NCBI GenBank assembly: GCA_015231755.1
Contig: JADGAZ010000014.1
Coordinates: 62,001-126,000 of the forward strand
DNA length: 64,000 nt
Source of the DNA: Magnetococcales bacterium
Lineage (GTDB): Bacteria > Pseudomonadota > Magnetococcia > Magnetococcales > Magnetaquicoccaceae
Direction of reading: 5' to 3'
In this document: positions 1 to 9,930 of the stretch, one piece after another
Layout: each line of letters starts with the position of its first letter
How positions within the stretch are numbered: the stretch's first letter is position 1
Notes under the pieces: model-generated
Database searches by the model: none
What the model was told of the DNA's origin: nothing
Seen by the model: the letters and a program-made list of their open reading frames with translations, nothing else
Translations under genes and position numbers: made by a program

Positions 1-1
1 G

Positions 2-3000
2 CAAAGCTGGTCGATCCCCAAGGAGGCCAAATCCGGCCATTACGTCGTCGAATTGATCTCCCCCACGATCCCGGAGGCCATGATCCCCATCTCCGGCTCG
101 TTCCGGGTGGACGCGTTCCGGGTTCCCACCATGAAGGCCACCATCGCACCCGCTCCCAACGATCCAACCGATTCGGGCCGGGTTTCGTTCGATCTTCAGG
201 CGCACCATCTTTCCGGCGGCGCAGCCCGGCAGTTGCCCGTGCAACTGCGGGGCATGCTGCAACCGAAAACCATCGCCTTCGACGACTACGAAGAATTCCA
301 GTTCGCCAATGGCCCGGTTCGGGAAGGTATCGAAAAACCCGAAGGAAACGCCGCAGCCGATGGCGAACCGGAAAAAGGGAAAAACAAAATCCTGCCGGTG
401 CAATCCCTGATCCTGGACAACGCCGGCAGTGCCCGTGCCAGTTTCTCCGGACTGGCCCCCACCACCACGCCTCAAACCCTGCTGGCGGAAATGGAGTTCC
501 AGGACGCCAACGGCGAACGGGTGACGGCGTCCACCCAAATGACCCGCCTGCCATCCGGAATCGTGCTGGGCATCAAGACCGACAACCTGCACGAAGGTGA
601 AAACCGTTTGAAAGTCCAGGTGGTGGCCCTGAATCCCCAGGGGAAACCCATGGCCAGGGTGCCGGTTTCGGTGGATCTTCTGCAACGCCTGAACTTCTCC
701 CATCGCAAACGGTTGCTCGGCGGCTATTATGATTATGTGCATCACCAGGAGGTCAAACGGGTTGCCGAATTCTGTTCCGGCATCACCAACGCCTTGGGGC
801 TGATCTTTTGTGAAGGACCGGTCCAGGTGGATGGCAATGTGATTCTGCAAGCCAAAGCCGTGGATGCGAAAAATCAACCCGGTTATGCCAATACATCCCT
901 GTGGGTCTACAAGAACGAACAGGTCTGGTTCGATGTGGATCACCACAACCGCATGGATGTGCTGCCGGAAAAATTGGAATACGATCCGGGAGAAGAGGCG
1001 GTACTGCAATTGCGCATGCCTTTCCGGGAGGCCACGGTGCTGATCACGGTGGAACGGGAAGGCATCCTGGAGAGTTTCACCCGTACCGTCACCGGGGAAA
1101 ATCCCACGGTGCGGGTGCCGATCCGGGGCCATTTCGCGCCCAATGTGTTCATTTCGGCGCTGGCGGTTCGGGGTCGGGTCACCGGGGTCGAACCGACTGC
1201 GGTGATTGATCTGGGAAAACCCGCCTTCCGGTTGGGTTATGCCAAACTCAAGGTGGGCTGGAAAGCCCATGAACTGACCGTCAAAGTGTCCACCGATCAG
1301 TCGGTGTGCAAAATCCGTGATACGGTCACCGCAACCATCCAGGTGACGCCTCCCGCCGACCGTCCGTTACCGGCGGATGCGGAGTTGGCGGTGGCGGTGG
1401 TGGATGAGGGCTTGCTGGAACTCAAACCCAACGATTCCTGGAACCTGCTGTCCGCCATGATGCAAAAACGACCGATCCAGGTGGAAACCAGCACCGCCTT
1501 GGAACACGTGATCGGACGACGCCACTTCGGACGCAAATCTTTCCGCCCCGGCGGCAGCGGCGGACGTCTCACGATGGAACGTCAACTGCTGGATACCCTG
1601 CTGCTCTGGAAAGGCCGGGTCAAACTCGATCCCCATGGTCGCGCCCAGGTCACCATCCCGGTCAACGATCAGCTCACCTCGTTCCGGGTGGTGGCCGTGG
1701 CCCATGCCGGCACCGATCTTTTCGGGACCGGTGCCACCTCGTTTCGCACCACGCAGGATCTGATCCTCCATTCCGCCCTGCCTCCGCTGGTGCGGGAACA
1801 GGATCGCTTCCAGGCCGGATTCACCGTGCGCAACAGCAGTGCGCGCCCCCTGACGATCCAGGTGCAAGCCACCTTGTCCTCTCCGCCGATTGCCGGTGTC
1901 GCCACTCCCCCGCAATTGCCCTCCCTGCCCGTCATTCCCATGACCCTGGAACCCGGAGCCAGCCAGATGGCCAGTTGGGAAGTGACGGTGCCTCTCGATA
2001 TACGGCAGCTCAACTGGCGTCTTGCCGCCAACGCCGAAGGGGCGGAAGATCATCTCAGCGTCTCCCAGGAGGTGATTCCGGTTCATCCGGTCAACGTGAT
2101 GCAGGCTGTCGTGCATTCGGCTGAAGCCAAACTGGAAATCCCCGTGCGTCCACCCGCCGACGCCCTGCCCAATCGGGGCGGGGTGCGACTTCAGGTGCAA
2201 GACCGTCTCACCCAGGATCTTTCCGGGGTGCGGGAATACATGGCGGCCTATCCCTACACCTGTCTGGAGCAACGGGTCTCCAAGGCGGTCTCCCTGCAAG
2301 ACACCAACCTCTGGCAACAATTGGCCTCCGCCCTGCCCACCTACCTGGATGCGGATGGACTGGCCAAATTCTTTCCCCGTCTCGAACACGGCAGCGACGC
2401 CCTGACCAGCTATCTGTTGGCCATCAGTCACGAAACCGGCTGGACCATTCCGGAAGAAACCCGCAAGAAAATGATCGAGGGGCTGCAAAAGTTCGTCCAG
2501 GGCAAAATTTCCCGTCGCTCCCCTTTGCCTGCGGCTGATCTCAATCTGCGCAAACTGGCTGCCCTGGAGGCCATTTCACGGTTCCAGACGGTCGCCAACG
2601 AAGCGTTAAGCTCTCTTTCCATCGAGCCGCGCCATTTGCCCACCTCCGGGGTGATCGACTGGCTGAATCTGCTCAACCGCACCCCCACGCTGCCCAACCG
2701 TACCCAACGACTCCAGGACGCCTCCCAGAACCTGCGCAACCGTCTCTTGTGGCAGGGCACAACGGTCAGTATGGCCAACGAACCCAACGACTCCCTGTGG
2801 TGGCTGCTGGTCTCCGCGGAAACCAATCTCAACCGCTTGCTGCTCGGTGTGCTCAACGACCCGGCCTGGAAGGAGGATCTGCCCAGACTGGTGCGGGGCA
2901 CCTTGACCCGACAGGTCAAAGGCCATTGGGCCTCCTCTCCCGCCAACGCCTGGGGCGTGGTGGCCATGCAACAGGTGGCCAAACGTCTGGAGTCCGACAC

Positions 3001-3628
3001 CATCACCGGCACCAGTCAGGCGGAACTGGCAGGTCATCGACTCGACTTCACATGGCAGACCAACCCCCATGGCACCACTCTGGACCTCCCCTGGCCCGCC
3101 CCCTCCGACCCTCAAACCCTGCTGTTCAGCCATCAGGGCACCGGCAAACCCTGGGTGACCCTCCAAAGCCGGGCCGCCATTCCGCTGCAAAAACCCATGG
3201 CCAACGGCTACACCATTCAGCGCACCATCACCCCGGTCGTCCGCAAAACCGAAGGGGTCTGGAGCCAGGGGGATGTGATGCGGGTACGGCTGGAGTGCGA
3301 AGCCCAGAACGATATGGGCTGGGTGGTGGTGAACGATCCGATTCCGGCGGGCAGCGCGATTCTGGGTTCGGGTCTGGGTCGGGATTCCGTCATTCTCGAT
3401 CAGGGCAAAAACGAATCGGAATCCAGACGCGCCACCTTTGAAGAACGCCGTTTCGATGGCTTCCTGGCCTATTATGAATGGATTCCCAAGGGTCGGTGGC
3501 GTGTGGAGTACACGGTGCGTCTGAACAATCCGGGCACCTTCAACCTGCCACCGGCCCGGGTGGAGGCGATGTATGCCCCGGAATGGTTCGGAGCCACCCC
3601 GCTGGAACCGGTCGTCGTCCAACCATGA
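2..3628 (+). CDS. Alpha-2-macroglobulin-like protein (5' truncated by the window edge)
   Basis: The reading frame is already open at base 2, with no stop before the first in-frame TTG at 53, so the gene begins outside the window. The visible part (about 1,200 residues) has the layout of bacterial alpha-2-macroglobulins: repeated beta-sandwich macroglobulin domains, then a helical thioester domain. The thioester motif YTCLEQ is intact (around base 2260). Family knowledge: these periplasmic, usually lipid-anchored proteins trap attacking proteases through the Cys-Gln thioester and are typically encoded next to PBP1C, as here. The stop overlaps the pbpC start (ATGA), implying translational coupling. 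The signal peptide or lipobox cannot be seen. Identity is secure; protease trapping is inferred from the family. Confidence 0.9.
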   Translation, partial: QSWSIPKEAKSGHYVVELISPTIPEAMIPISGSFRVDAFRVPTMKATIAPAPNDPTDSGRVSFDLQAHHLSGGAARQLPVQLRGMLQPKTIAFDDYEEFQFANGPVREGIEKPEGNAAADGEPEKGKNKILPVQSLILDNAGSARASFSGLAPTTTPQTLLAEMEFQDANGERVTASTQMTRLPSGIVLGIKTDNLHEGENRLKVQVVALNPQGKPMARVPVSVDLLQRLNFSHRKRLLGGYYDYVHHQEVKRVAEFCSGITNALGLIFCEGPVQVDGNVILQAKAVDAKNQPGYANTSLWVYKNEQVWFDVDHHNRMDVLPEKLEYDPGEEAVLQLRMPFREATVLITVEREGILESFTRTVTGENPTVRVPIRGHFAPNVFISALAVRGRVTGVEPTAVIDLGKPAFRLGYAKLKVGWKAHELTVKVSTDQSVCKIRDTVTATIQVTPPADRPLPADAELAVAVVDEGLLELKPNDSWNLLSAMMQKRPIQVETSTALEHVIGRRHFGRKSFRPGGSGGRLTMERQLLDTLLLWKGRVKLDPHGRAQVTIPVNDQLTSFRVVAVAHAGTDLFGTGATSFRTTQDLILHSALPPLVREQDRFQAGFTVRNSSARPLTIQVQATLSSPPIAGVATPPQLPSLPVIPMTLEPGASQMASWEVTVPLDIRQLNWRLAANAEGAEDHLSVSQEVIPVHPVNVMQAVVHSAEAKLEIPVRPPADALPNRGGVRLQVQDRLTQDLSGVREYMAAYPYTCLEQRVSKAVSLQDTNLWQQLASALPTYLDADGLAKFFPRLEHGSDALTSYLLAISHETGWTIPEETRKKMIEGLQKFVQGKISRRSPLPAADLNLRKLAALEAISRFQTVANEALSSLSIEPRHLPTSGVIDWLNLLNRTPTLPNRTQRLQDASQNLRNRLLWQGTTVSMANEPNDSLWWLLVSAETNLNRLLLGVLNDPAWKEDLPRLVRGTLTRQVKGHWASSPANAWGVVAMQQVAKRLESDTITGTSQAELAGHRLDFTWQTNPHGTTLDLPWPAPSDPQTLLFSHQGTGKPWVTLQSRAAIPLQKPMANGYTIQRTITPVVRKTEGVWSQGDVMRVRLECEAQNDMGWVVVNDPIPAGSAILGSGLGRDSVILDQGKNESESRRATFEERRFDGFLAYYEWIPKGRWRVEYTVRLNNPGTFNLPPARVEAMYAPEWFGATPLEPVVVQP

Positions 3629-5964
3629 CCTGGAAACACCGGCAGCGGATTGTCCGGGTCGTGATTCCGCTGGTACTCGTGACTCTGGTCTCGTTCGGGG
3701 TGATGGCCGGTGGTTATACCCGTTGGTGGCGGCCCGGACCCGCAGCAACCGACGCCGCCCCGTTGACCTTCACCCAGGTCCGGGAGCAGTTTGCCAGCAG
3801 CGACGCCTGGCTGTTGGATCGTCATGGCGCGCCTTTGCACCTGTTGCGGGTGAATGCCCAGGGTCGCCGGCTGGAGTGGGTTCCGTTGGAACAAATCTCT
3901 CCGGCCATGATCCGCATGGTGCTGTTGGCCGAGGATCGCCGTTTTTTTGACCACAACGGCGTGGCGTGGTCCGCTGTGCTGGGATCCCTGCGGGATCGTG
4001 TGCTGTCGGACATTCGCCGTGGAGCCAGCACCGTGACCATGCAACTGGCGGGATTGCTGAATCCTGTATTGCGTCCGCTCCGGGGACGCCGGGACTGGCC
4101 CCAGAAATGGTCACAGATGCAGGCCGCCTGGGGGCTGGAATCCGCCTGGAGCAAGAACCAGATCCTGGAAGCCTACCTGAATCTGGTCACCTTCCGGGGG
4201 GAGTTGCAGGGAATCGGGGCGGCCAGTCGCAGCCTGTTCGGCAAGCACCCGGGTGGATTGTCGACCTCCGAAGCCCTGCTGCTCACGGCCCTGATCCCGG
4301 CGCCCAACGGGTCCGCCCCCAGAATCGCCAAACGGGCCTGCACCCTCGCCCGCCATCACGATCCGGAGATCCCCTGCGCTACCCTGGACGAGATGGCGCA
4401 TCGTCTGCTGCGGGGTCGTCTGCCGGCGATCCGCCATCCGGACAACTGGGCCCCCCATGCCGCCCGACTGCTCCTGGAACCCCTGAAAGAGTCGGATATC
4501 ACCGCAATCGCGCCCATTCGTTCCACCCTGGACGCCCCCCTGCAACGGCTGGCCGGCGATCTGTTGAACGCTCAATTGCAGGATCTGGCCAATCATCAGG
4601 TCAAAAACGGCGCCGTGCTGGTGGCCGACAATGCCAGTGGAGAGATTCTGGCTTATGTGGGGGGCGGAGACAATCATCCCTCCACCCGTTATGTGGATGG
4701 GGTTCGGGCCGTGCGTCAGGCGGGATCGACCCTCAAGCCGTTTTTGTATCAACTGGCCATCGAGCAACGCCTGATCACCCCGGCCTCCCTGCTGGACGAC
4801 TCCCCGGTGGAACTGACCACGCCCACGGGCGTCTATGTGCCCAAAAACTATGACCACACCTTCAAGGGATGGGTCAGCGCCCGAACCGCGCTGGCCTCAT
4901 CCCTCAATGTGCCCGCCGTGCGCACGCTGCTGCTGACCGGTCTGCCCCCCTTCATCCAACGATTGCGACAACTGGGTTATGACCAGCTCCAGCGGGAAGG
5001 GGAATATTATGGTTACGCGCTGGCCCTGGGATCGGTGGAGGTCTCCCTGTGGCAACAGGTGGCGGCCTACCGCACCCTGGCCATGGGCGGGAAATACATC
5101 CCGTTGCGGTTGCGTGCGGATCAACCGATCCCGGCGGAAAAACCAGTCTCTTCGGCGGCCTCTGCCTTTTTAGTGGCGGACATGCTCGCCGATCCCGTGG
5201 CCCGCAGCATCACCTTCGGCCTCCACAACCCCCTGGGCACCCCGTTTTGGAGTTCGGTCAAAACCGGCACCAGCAAACAGATGCGGGACAACTGGTGCAT
5301 CGGTTTCAGCCACCGTTACACGGTCGGGGTCTGGATGGGCAATTTCGAGGGTCAACCCATGCGGGATGTCTCCGGAGTATCCGGATCCGCCCAGATATGG
5401 CAGGGATTGATGCTCCACCTGCACCCGCCAGACGACAACCAGAATCCACCCCTCCCCCTGACGCCACCGGCAGGGGTCACACAGGTGACGACCACCTTTC
5501 ATCCCCCGTTGGAGCCGCCCCGACAGGAGTGGTACCTGACCGGCACCGAGATGGGCGACATCCACCTCAATGACATCGCCTCCCGCCCTCCCCGCATCAC
5601 GGAACCCGCCGATGGGAGCATTCTGGCCCTGGACCCGGATATTCCTCCAGGCCATCAACGGCTTTTTCCGCGCATGGAACCGCTCCATCCGCGCCACCAC
5701 TGGCGCATGGATGGCCAACCCCTGGATGTCTCCCGGGAAGGATGGACGCTGACCTCCGGACCGCACCACCTGGAACTTCTGGATGAACACGACACAATCG
5801 TGAGCAGCAGCCGTTTTCAGGTCCGGGGACAAGAGACGACGCAACGGGGAAGGGCAAGGCCAAGGGGAGGGAGGATCCAAGCTTTTCCAACCCGACCGGC
5901 GGATGAGGGGGAGGCCAACCGCCCTATTTCTTCAGATCCTGTTTCCACCAATCCTGAGGAATGA
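3625..5964 (+). CDS. pbpC: Penicillin-binding protein 1C (bifunctional transglycosylase/transpeptidase)
   Basis: 779 residues, counting from the ATG that overlaps the upstream stop (ATGA). A longer frame back to 3478 exists but only reads antisense-like sequence inside the upstream gene. Order: short cytoplasmic tail, one TM helix (about 8-30), GT51 transglycosylase domain with EDRRFFDH and the RRGASTVTMQL block, transpeptidase domain with active-site SxxK in RQAGSTLKPF and the KTGTSK triad motif, then a C-terminal beta domain typical of PBP1C. It should polymerise and cross-link peptidoglycan in the periplasm. The pairing with alpha-2-macroglobulin is the usual one and suggests cell-wall repair after protease or predator attack (family inference). 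Its last 41 bp overlap the 3' end of the convergent receiver gene. Confidence 0.93.
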   Translation: MTWKHRQRIVRVVIPLVLVTLVSFGVMAGGYTRWWRPGPAATDAAPLTFTQVREQFASSDAWLLDRHGAPLHLLRVNAQGRRLEWVPLEQISPAMIRMVLLAEDRRFFDHNGVAWSAVLGSLRDRVLSDIRRGASTVTMQLAGLLNPVLRPLRGRRDWPQKWSQMQAAWGLESAWSKNQILEAYLNLVTFRGELQGIGAASRSLFGKHPGGLSTSEALLLTALIPAPNGSAPRIAKRACTLARHHDPEIPCATLDEMAHRLLRGRLPAIRHPDNWAPHAARLLLEPLKESDITAIAPIRSTLDAPLQRLAGDLLNAQLQDLANHQVKNGAVLVADNASGEILAYVGGGDNHPSTRYVDGVRAVRQAGSTLKPFLYQLAIEQRLITPASLLDDSPVELTTPTGVYVPKNYDHTFKGWVSARTALASSLNVPAVRTLLLTGLPPFIQRLRQLGYDQLQREGEYYGYALALGSVEVSLWQQVAAYRTLAMGGKYIPLRLRADQPIPAEKPVSSAASAFLVADMLADPVARSITFGLHNPLGTPFWSSVKTGTSKQMRDNWCIGFSHRYTVGVWMGNFEGQPMRDVSGVSGSAQIWQGLMLHLHPPDDNQNPPLPLTPPAGVTQVTTTFHPPLEPPRQEWYLTGTEMGDIHLNDIASRPPRITEPADGSILALDPDIPPGHQRLFPRMEPLHPRHHWRMDGQPLDVSREGWTLTSGPHHLELLDEHDTIVSSSRFQVRGQETTQRGRARPRGGRIQAFPTRPADEGEANRPISSDPVSTNPEE

Positions 5965-6352
5965 GCTTGAGTTCGCTCAGCTTCACCAGCAGTTTGGCGC
6001 GGCTGATGGGTTTGTTGAGATAATCCGTACAGTGACCTTGTTCCAACGCCTCGACGATCTCCGACTGGGCATCCACGGAGGTGGTCATGAGGATGACGGT
6101 TTCCGGATCATGAGGATTCCGGAACTCCTGTTCCATAGCCCGCATTTGCTTGAGGGCTGCCTGTCCATCCATGACCGGCATCACGATATCCAGCAAAACC
6201 AGATCGTAGGGCGATCCGTTGCGCAACGCCGTCTCGAAGAGATGGACCGCCTCCTGGCCATTTTTCGCCATGTCGCATTGGGCATAGGATGTGAGAAAAC
6301 GCGCCAGGATGATGCGGTTTTCTTCAATATCTTCAACGATCAATACGTTCAT
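5924..6352 (-). CDS. Stand-alone CheY-like response regulator
   Basis: A 142-residue single receiver domain beginning MNVLIVED. Acidic residues E7 and D8 and the phosphoacceptor D55 (in VLLDIVMP) are present, as are the conserved Thr (TT) and the Lys in LNKPIS. There is no output domain, so it should act by protein binding or in a phosphorelay. An upstream extension of 21 residues is open but not receiver-like. It lies 130 bp downstream of the GspE/PilB-type ATPase gene and on the same strand, at the end of the chemosensory run, so one of the hybrid kinases is a plausible phosphodonor (inference). Its 3' end overlaps pbpC tail to tail. Confidence 0.85.
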   Translation of the reverse strand: MNVLIVEDIEENRIILARFLTSYAQCDMAKNGQEAVHLFETALRNGSPYDLVLLDIVMPVMDGQAALKQMRAMEQEFRNPHDPETVILMTTSVDAQSEIVEALEQGHCTDYLNKPISRAKLLVKLSELKLIPQDWWKQDLKK

Positions 6353-6482
6353 TTTCAAGATGACCCGGTCGATCAGGAAGTGATGACAGATTGTCTGCCG
6401 TTGAAACGATGTCAATCAACAGACCTGTGGAATACAGCAAGAGTATAAGCTAGCGCATTTTCAGAAGATGTCAAATCTTTCC

Positions 6483-8759
6483 TTACTCTGTGGCCACGCG
6501 GAAGAGCTGGGAAAGATCGATCATGCCCTTCAAGACCTTGGCCACGCCATCCTGGATCAGGGTACGCATGCCCTCCTGAACCGCCAGCGCCCGCAACTCC
6601 TCCGCCTTGGCCCCATTGACGATCAAGGATTTCATGTTTTTGCTGGCCACCAGCAACTCGTGTACCCCCACCCGTCCCTTGTAACCGGTTTTGCCGCATT
6701 TGCCGCAGCCGCCGGGACGATACAGCACCGTTGTTTCACGGGTCAGGCCCATTTCCGGGAAATACGCCTCGCCGTACAGACGCATCAGGCGTTTCCACTC
6801 CTCTTCGTCCGGTTTGTACTGTTGTTTGCACTCCCCGCACAAGGTCCGCACCAGCCGTTGCGCCAGAATGCCCAACAAGGCGTCGGCGAAGTTGAGGGGA
6901 TCCAATCCCAAATCCAGCAAACGGATGATGGTCTCCGCCGCCGAATTCGTGTGCAGCGTGGAAAAAACCAGATGCCCGGTCAGGGAGGCCTCGATGCCGC
7001 TGTGAGCTGTCTCCTTGTCCCGCATTTCACCGATCAGGATCACATCCGGATCCGCGCGCAAAAAGGATCGCAAAGCCATGGCAAAGGTGAAACCGATCTT
7101 GTGATCGATTTGCACCTGTTGCAACCCCTGCTGGGTGATTTCCACCGGATCCTCGGCGGTCCAGATTTTCCGGTCCGGGGTGTTGATGCGACCGATCACC
7201 GCGTGCAAGGTGGTGGTTTTTCCCGATCCGGTGGGGCCCACCACCAGCAAAATTCCCTGGGGAATCGTGACCAGACGATCCAACTCCCGATGATTGCGCT
7301 CGGAAAGGCTCAATTTGTCGAACGGCAGTCCACCCCCTGTGGCCAGCACCCGCAGCACCGCCGCCTCACCGTAAACCGTGGGAATGGTGGCCACCCGCAA
7401 CTCCAGGGGTTGGCCCTTGACCTTGACCACGATTTTGCCATCCTGGGGTTTGCGCCGTTCCGAGATGTCCAGGCGGGCCATGATCTTGATGCGCGACATC
7501 ACGGCCCGCATGTGGGTGGCGGGAATCTCCAGAGCCGGACGACACAAACCGTCAATGCGCAACCGCACCATCGAGGCGTTCCGCCCGGCACCCGGTTCCA
7601 CGTGGATGTCGGACGCTCCCGCCCGATGGGCATCGATGATCAGACGGTTGACCAGTTGGATCACGGTATTTTCGTTTTCATTGATCTCCCCGGCCTCGGT
7701 TCCCTCGTCGATGCCGCCACCGTCCACGACATCCTCTTCCTCCAGTTTGCCCGCCAGACCGTGCAGATAGGACGAAACCCCGCCGCCGCCCAGATACTGC
7801 AACACATCCTCGGCGAAACCGACCCGAAAGATGTATTTTTTCGCCGGCAGCGCCCGTTGGATCTCCATCTGCCGACTCATATCCGTGGGATCGTCGATCA
7901 GAATCAGGATCTCTTCGTTGAGTTCACCGGCCAAAGGCACCCAAAGCTGTCGCCGTAAATAGGACATGTTGAGGGTTTTCAACAGCTTTTTGGGCGGGAT
8001 GATATTGGGGTCAAACCGCATGAAGGGCAAAAGATAATAGCTCTCCAGGGAGGCGGCCACCAGATCGGGGGAGATTTTCAGCTCGTTGACCAGCAGAAAG
8101 GGCATGGTCACCCCCTCTTTTTTGGTCCGTTTGCTCAACTCCTCCAATTTTTCTTGGGTCAACAGATTGAGCCGGATCAGGTATTCATAAGGCGCGGCAG
8201 TGCCCTCGAACTCCTGATGAAATTTTTTGCCCAGGATGGCCGCCAGATGACGGGCGAAGATCAGGTCGGAATCGGAAAAACTCCCCCCACCCACCTTGTT
8301 GATCACCTGCAACACCCCCAACAAAGGGGGACCGATCCGAATCGGAATGGCCATCACCGCCCGGGTGCGAAATCCGGAGCGTTGATCGAAGCGGGCGTCG
8401 AACCGCAAGGACTTGTGAATATTGATCAGAGACTGGGTGTCATAGACATCGGCAATGTTCACGGCATTGCCGCTCACCGCCACATAACCGGCCACGGAGT
8501 TGGCCGTCAGGGGCACCCGGATTTCGAGCAGTTCGGTGCCGCTTTTGAACTTCGCGATGATCTCCTGTCCATCCCGGGCGTTTTGATAGATGGTCAGCCG
8601 CTGGGCCTGGAGAAATTTGAGAATGTGCTCTTCGAGTTCCGGCAGCACCTCCGAAAAGGTATGGGCCGCTTCGATGCGTCCCTTGATCTCGTCGAACAGG
8701 GTCTGCTTGATGGCGGGCAGTTGGGGAAGTTCGTCGGTCGGGAACAGAAGTTCGGACAT
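6483..8759 (-). CDS. GAF domain-containing GspE/PilB-type secretion or pilus ATPase
   Basis: 758 residues. The N-terminal third is a GAF domain (about 15-190). It is followed by a GspE/PilB N-terminal-like region (about 205-320) and a C-terminal hexameric ATPase core. The Walker A GPTGSGKTTT, an Asp box and Walker B (VILIGEMRD) are all intact. Near the C-terminus are CGECKQQY and CGKCGKTGYKGR, the four-Cys zinc module typical of GspE/PilB. The family powers assembly of type II secretion pseudopili or type IV pili. No other pilus gene is in the window. A GAF domain on this ATPase is unusual and suggests direct control by a small ligand or by another signalling protein. It sits 24 bp after acpS in the chemosensory run. 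Confidence 0.88.
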   Translation of the reverse strand: MSELLFPTDELPQLPAIKQTLFDEIKGRIEAAHTFSEVLPELEEHILKFLQAQRLTIYQNARDGQEIIAKFKSGTELLEIRVPLTANSVAGYVAVSGNAVNIADVYDTQSLINIHKSLRFDARFDQRSGFRTRAVMAIPIRIGPPLLGVLQVINKVGGGSFSDSDLIFARHLAAILGKKFHQEFEGTAAPYEYLIRLNLLTQEKLEELSKRTKKEGVTMPFLLVNELKISPDLVAASLESYYLLPFMRFDPNIIPPKKLLKTLNMSYLRRQLWVPLAGELNEEILILIDDPTDMSRQMEIQRALPAKKYIFRVGFAEDVLQYLGGGGVSSYLHGLAGKLEEEDVVDGGGIDEGTEAGEINENENTVIQLVNRLIIDAHRAGASDIHVEPGAGRNASMVRLRIDGLCRPALEIPATHMRAVMSRIKIMARLDISERRKPQDGKIVVKVKGQPLELRVATIPTVYGEAAVLRVLATGGGLPFDKLSLSERNHRELDRLVTIPQGILLVVGPTGSGKTTTLHAVIGRINTPDRKIWTAEDPVEITQQGLQQVQIDHKIGFTFAMALRSFLRADPDVILIGEMRDKETAHSGIEASLTGHLVFSTLHTNSAAETIIRLLDLGLDPLNFADALLGILAQRLVRTLCGECKQQYKPDEEEWKRLMRLYGEAYFPEMGLTRETTVLYRPGGCGKCGKTGYKGRVGVHELLVASKNMKSLIVNGAKAEELRALAVQEGMRTLIQDGVAKVLKGMIDLSQLFRVATE

Positions 8760-8783
8760 GGATCAACCTGAAATAATAAGCGG

Positions 8784-9185
8784 TTAATGGCCTTCAAGAA
8801 TGACGTAGGCCAGGGCGAATCCGCTTTCATCGGCCAAGGAAAGATGAATCCGCGTCGTCCCGACCCCATGGGTGGAGCCGAGTGCCTGCAACCGCCTGGC
8901 CCCTTCCCCGGTCACGGTCATCACCGGTCTGCCCAAAGGATCGTTGAGGATTTCCACATCGGTAAACCAGATTCCGTCACGCATTCCGGTGCCCAGGGCC
9001 TTGACCAGGGCCTCCTTGGCCGCGAACCGCTTGGCCCAACAGGCGGAAGAGACCGCTTTGCGTGTACCGCAGAGTTGCTGTTCCGCCGGAGTGAAGACCC
9101 GCTGGATGAAACGATCGGCATGACGACTGAGGATGTGTTCGATCCGCTCGATGGAAACCAGATCCGTGCCAATACCCAGAATCAC
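8784..9185 (-). CDS. acpS: Holo-[acyl-carrier-protein] synthase
   Basis: 133 residues from a GTG start (reading [11 protein letters not shown]) that overlaps the pdxJ stop as GTGA. The family hallmarks are present: [13 protein letters not shown] at the N-terminus with the Mg-binding Asp, and [14 protein letters not shown] with the second metal-binding Glu. AcpS transfers 4'-phosphopantetheine from CoA to a serine of acyl carrier protein in the cytoplasm. The pdxJ-acpS pair is common in proteobacteria. Here it is embedded in a run of signalling genes, which makes those genes likely to be co-transcribed with housekeeping functions. Length is normal for the family. Confidence 0.94.
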   Translation of the reverse strand: MILGIGTDLVSIERIEHILSRHADRFIQRVFTPAEQQLCGTRKAVSSACWAKRFAAKEALVKALGTGMRDGIWFTDVEILNDPLGRPVMTVTGEGARRLQALGSTHGVGTTRIHLSLADESGFALAYVILEGH

Positions 9186-9916
9186 GAATGCCCGCCCACG
9201 GCTGCGCGCATCAAGCGTTTCATTTCGCTCACGGCAGCGGCCATGCCGTCGAACAGGGCGCGGGCGATGATGGCGTGACCGATGTTGAGTTCCGTCAATC
9301 CGTCGATGGCGGCGATCTCCTGGACATTGTGGTAATGGAGACCATGACCCGCGTTGACCATCAATCCCAGGGAACGTGCCAGCTCCACTCCGTGACGAAT
9401 CCGGTCCAACTCGTGCTGCTGGCGGACCGGATTCACACATTCGGCGTAGGCTCCGGTATGCAATTCCACCACAGGCGCGCCCACGGCCACGGCGGCACGG
9501 ATCTGTTCGGGTTCCGGATCGATGAACAAAGAGACCCGTACCCCGGCGGCGGCAAGCCGTTGGGTCGCTGCGCCCACGGTTTCCAGATTGCCCAGGAGGT
9601 CCAATCCCCCTTCGGTGGTCAACTCCGCCCGCTTTTCCGGAACCAGACAACAATCGGTGGGACGCCAGCGGCAGGCCAGTTCGATCATGGAAGGGGTAAC
9701 GGCCATTTCCAGATTGACTTTGGTCTGGGTGGTCTCCAGCAACAAGACCACATCCCGTTCCTGGATGTGACGACGATCCTCCCGCAGATGGACCGTGATC
9801 CCGTCGGCCCCGGCCCGTTCGGCCACCAGCGCCGCCGCCACCGGATCCGGATAACGCCCCTGCCGCGCCTGCCGCACCGTGGCGATGTGATCCACATTGA
9901 CCCCGAGTTTCAACAT
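9182..9916 (-). CDS. pdxJ: Pyridoxine 5'-phosphate synthase
   Basis: 244 residues starting [18 protein letters not shown], the invariant PdxJ N-terminus, with a good GGGAG-type ribosome binding site. It is a TIM barrel; other signature blocks are [22 protein letters not shown] and [14 protein letters not shown]. PdxJ condenses 1-deoxyxylulose 5-phosphate with 3-amino-2-oxopropyl phosphate to make pyridoxine 5'-phosphate. PLP is the cofactor of the two cysteine desulfurases elsewhere in the window, though no link beyond general demand is implied. It is followed immediately by acpS and lies 14 bp after cheD. Confidence 0.96.
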   Translation of the reverse strand: MLKLGVNVDHIATVRQARQGRYPDPVAAALVAERAGADGITVHLREDRRHIQERDVVLLLETTQTKVNLEMAVTPSMIELACRWRPTDCCLVPEKRAELTTEGGLDLLGNLETVGAATQRLAAAGVRVSLFIDPEPEQIRAAVAVGAPVVELHTGAYAECVNPVRQQHELDRIRHGVELARSLGLMVNAGHGLHYHNVQEIAAIDGLTELNIGHAIIARALFDGMAAAVSEMKRLMRAAVGGHS

Positions 9917-9930
9917 CTTCCCTGCTCCCT

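Noticed and set aside
3478-3624. Longer N-terminus for PBP1C
   Set aside because: It lies inside the upstream gene in another frame; ATGA coupling at 3625 is the natural start.
6442-6474. TTGACA/TATACT pair on the minus strand upstream of the lone receiver
   Set aside because: The spacer is 21 bp, too long for a sigma70 promoter.
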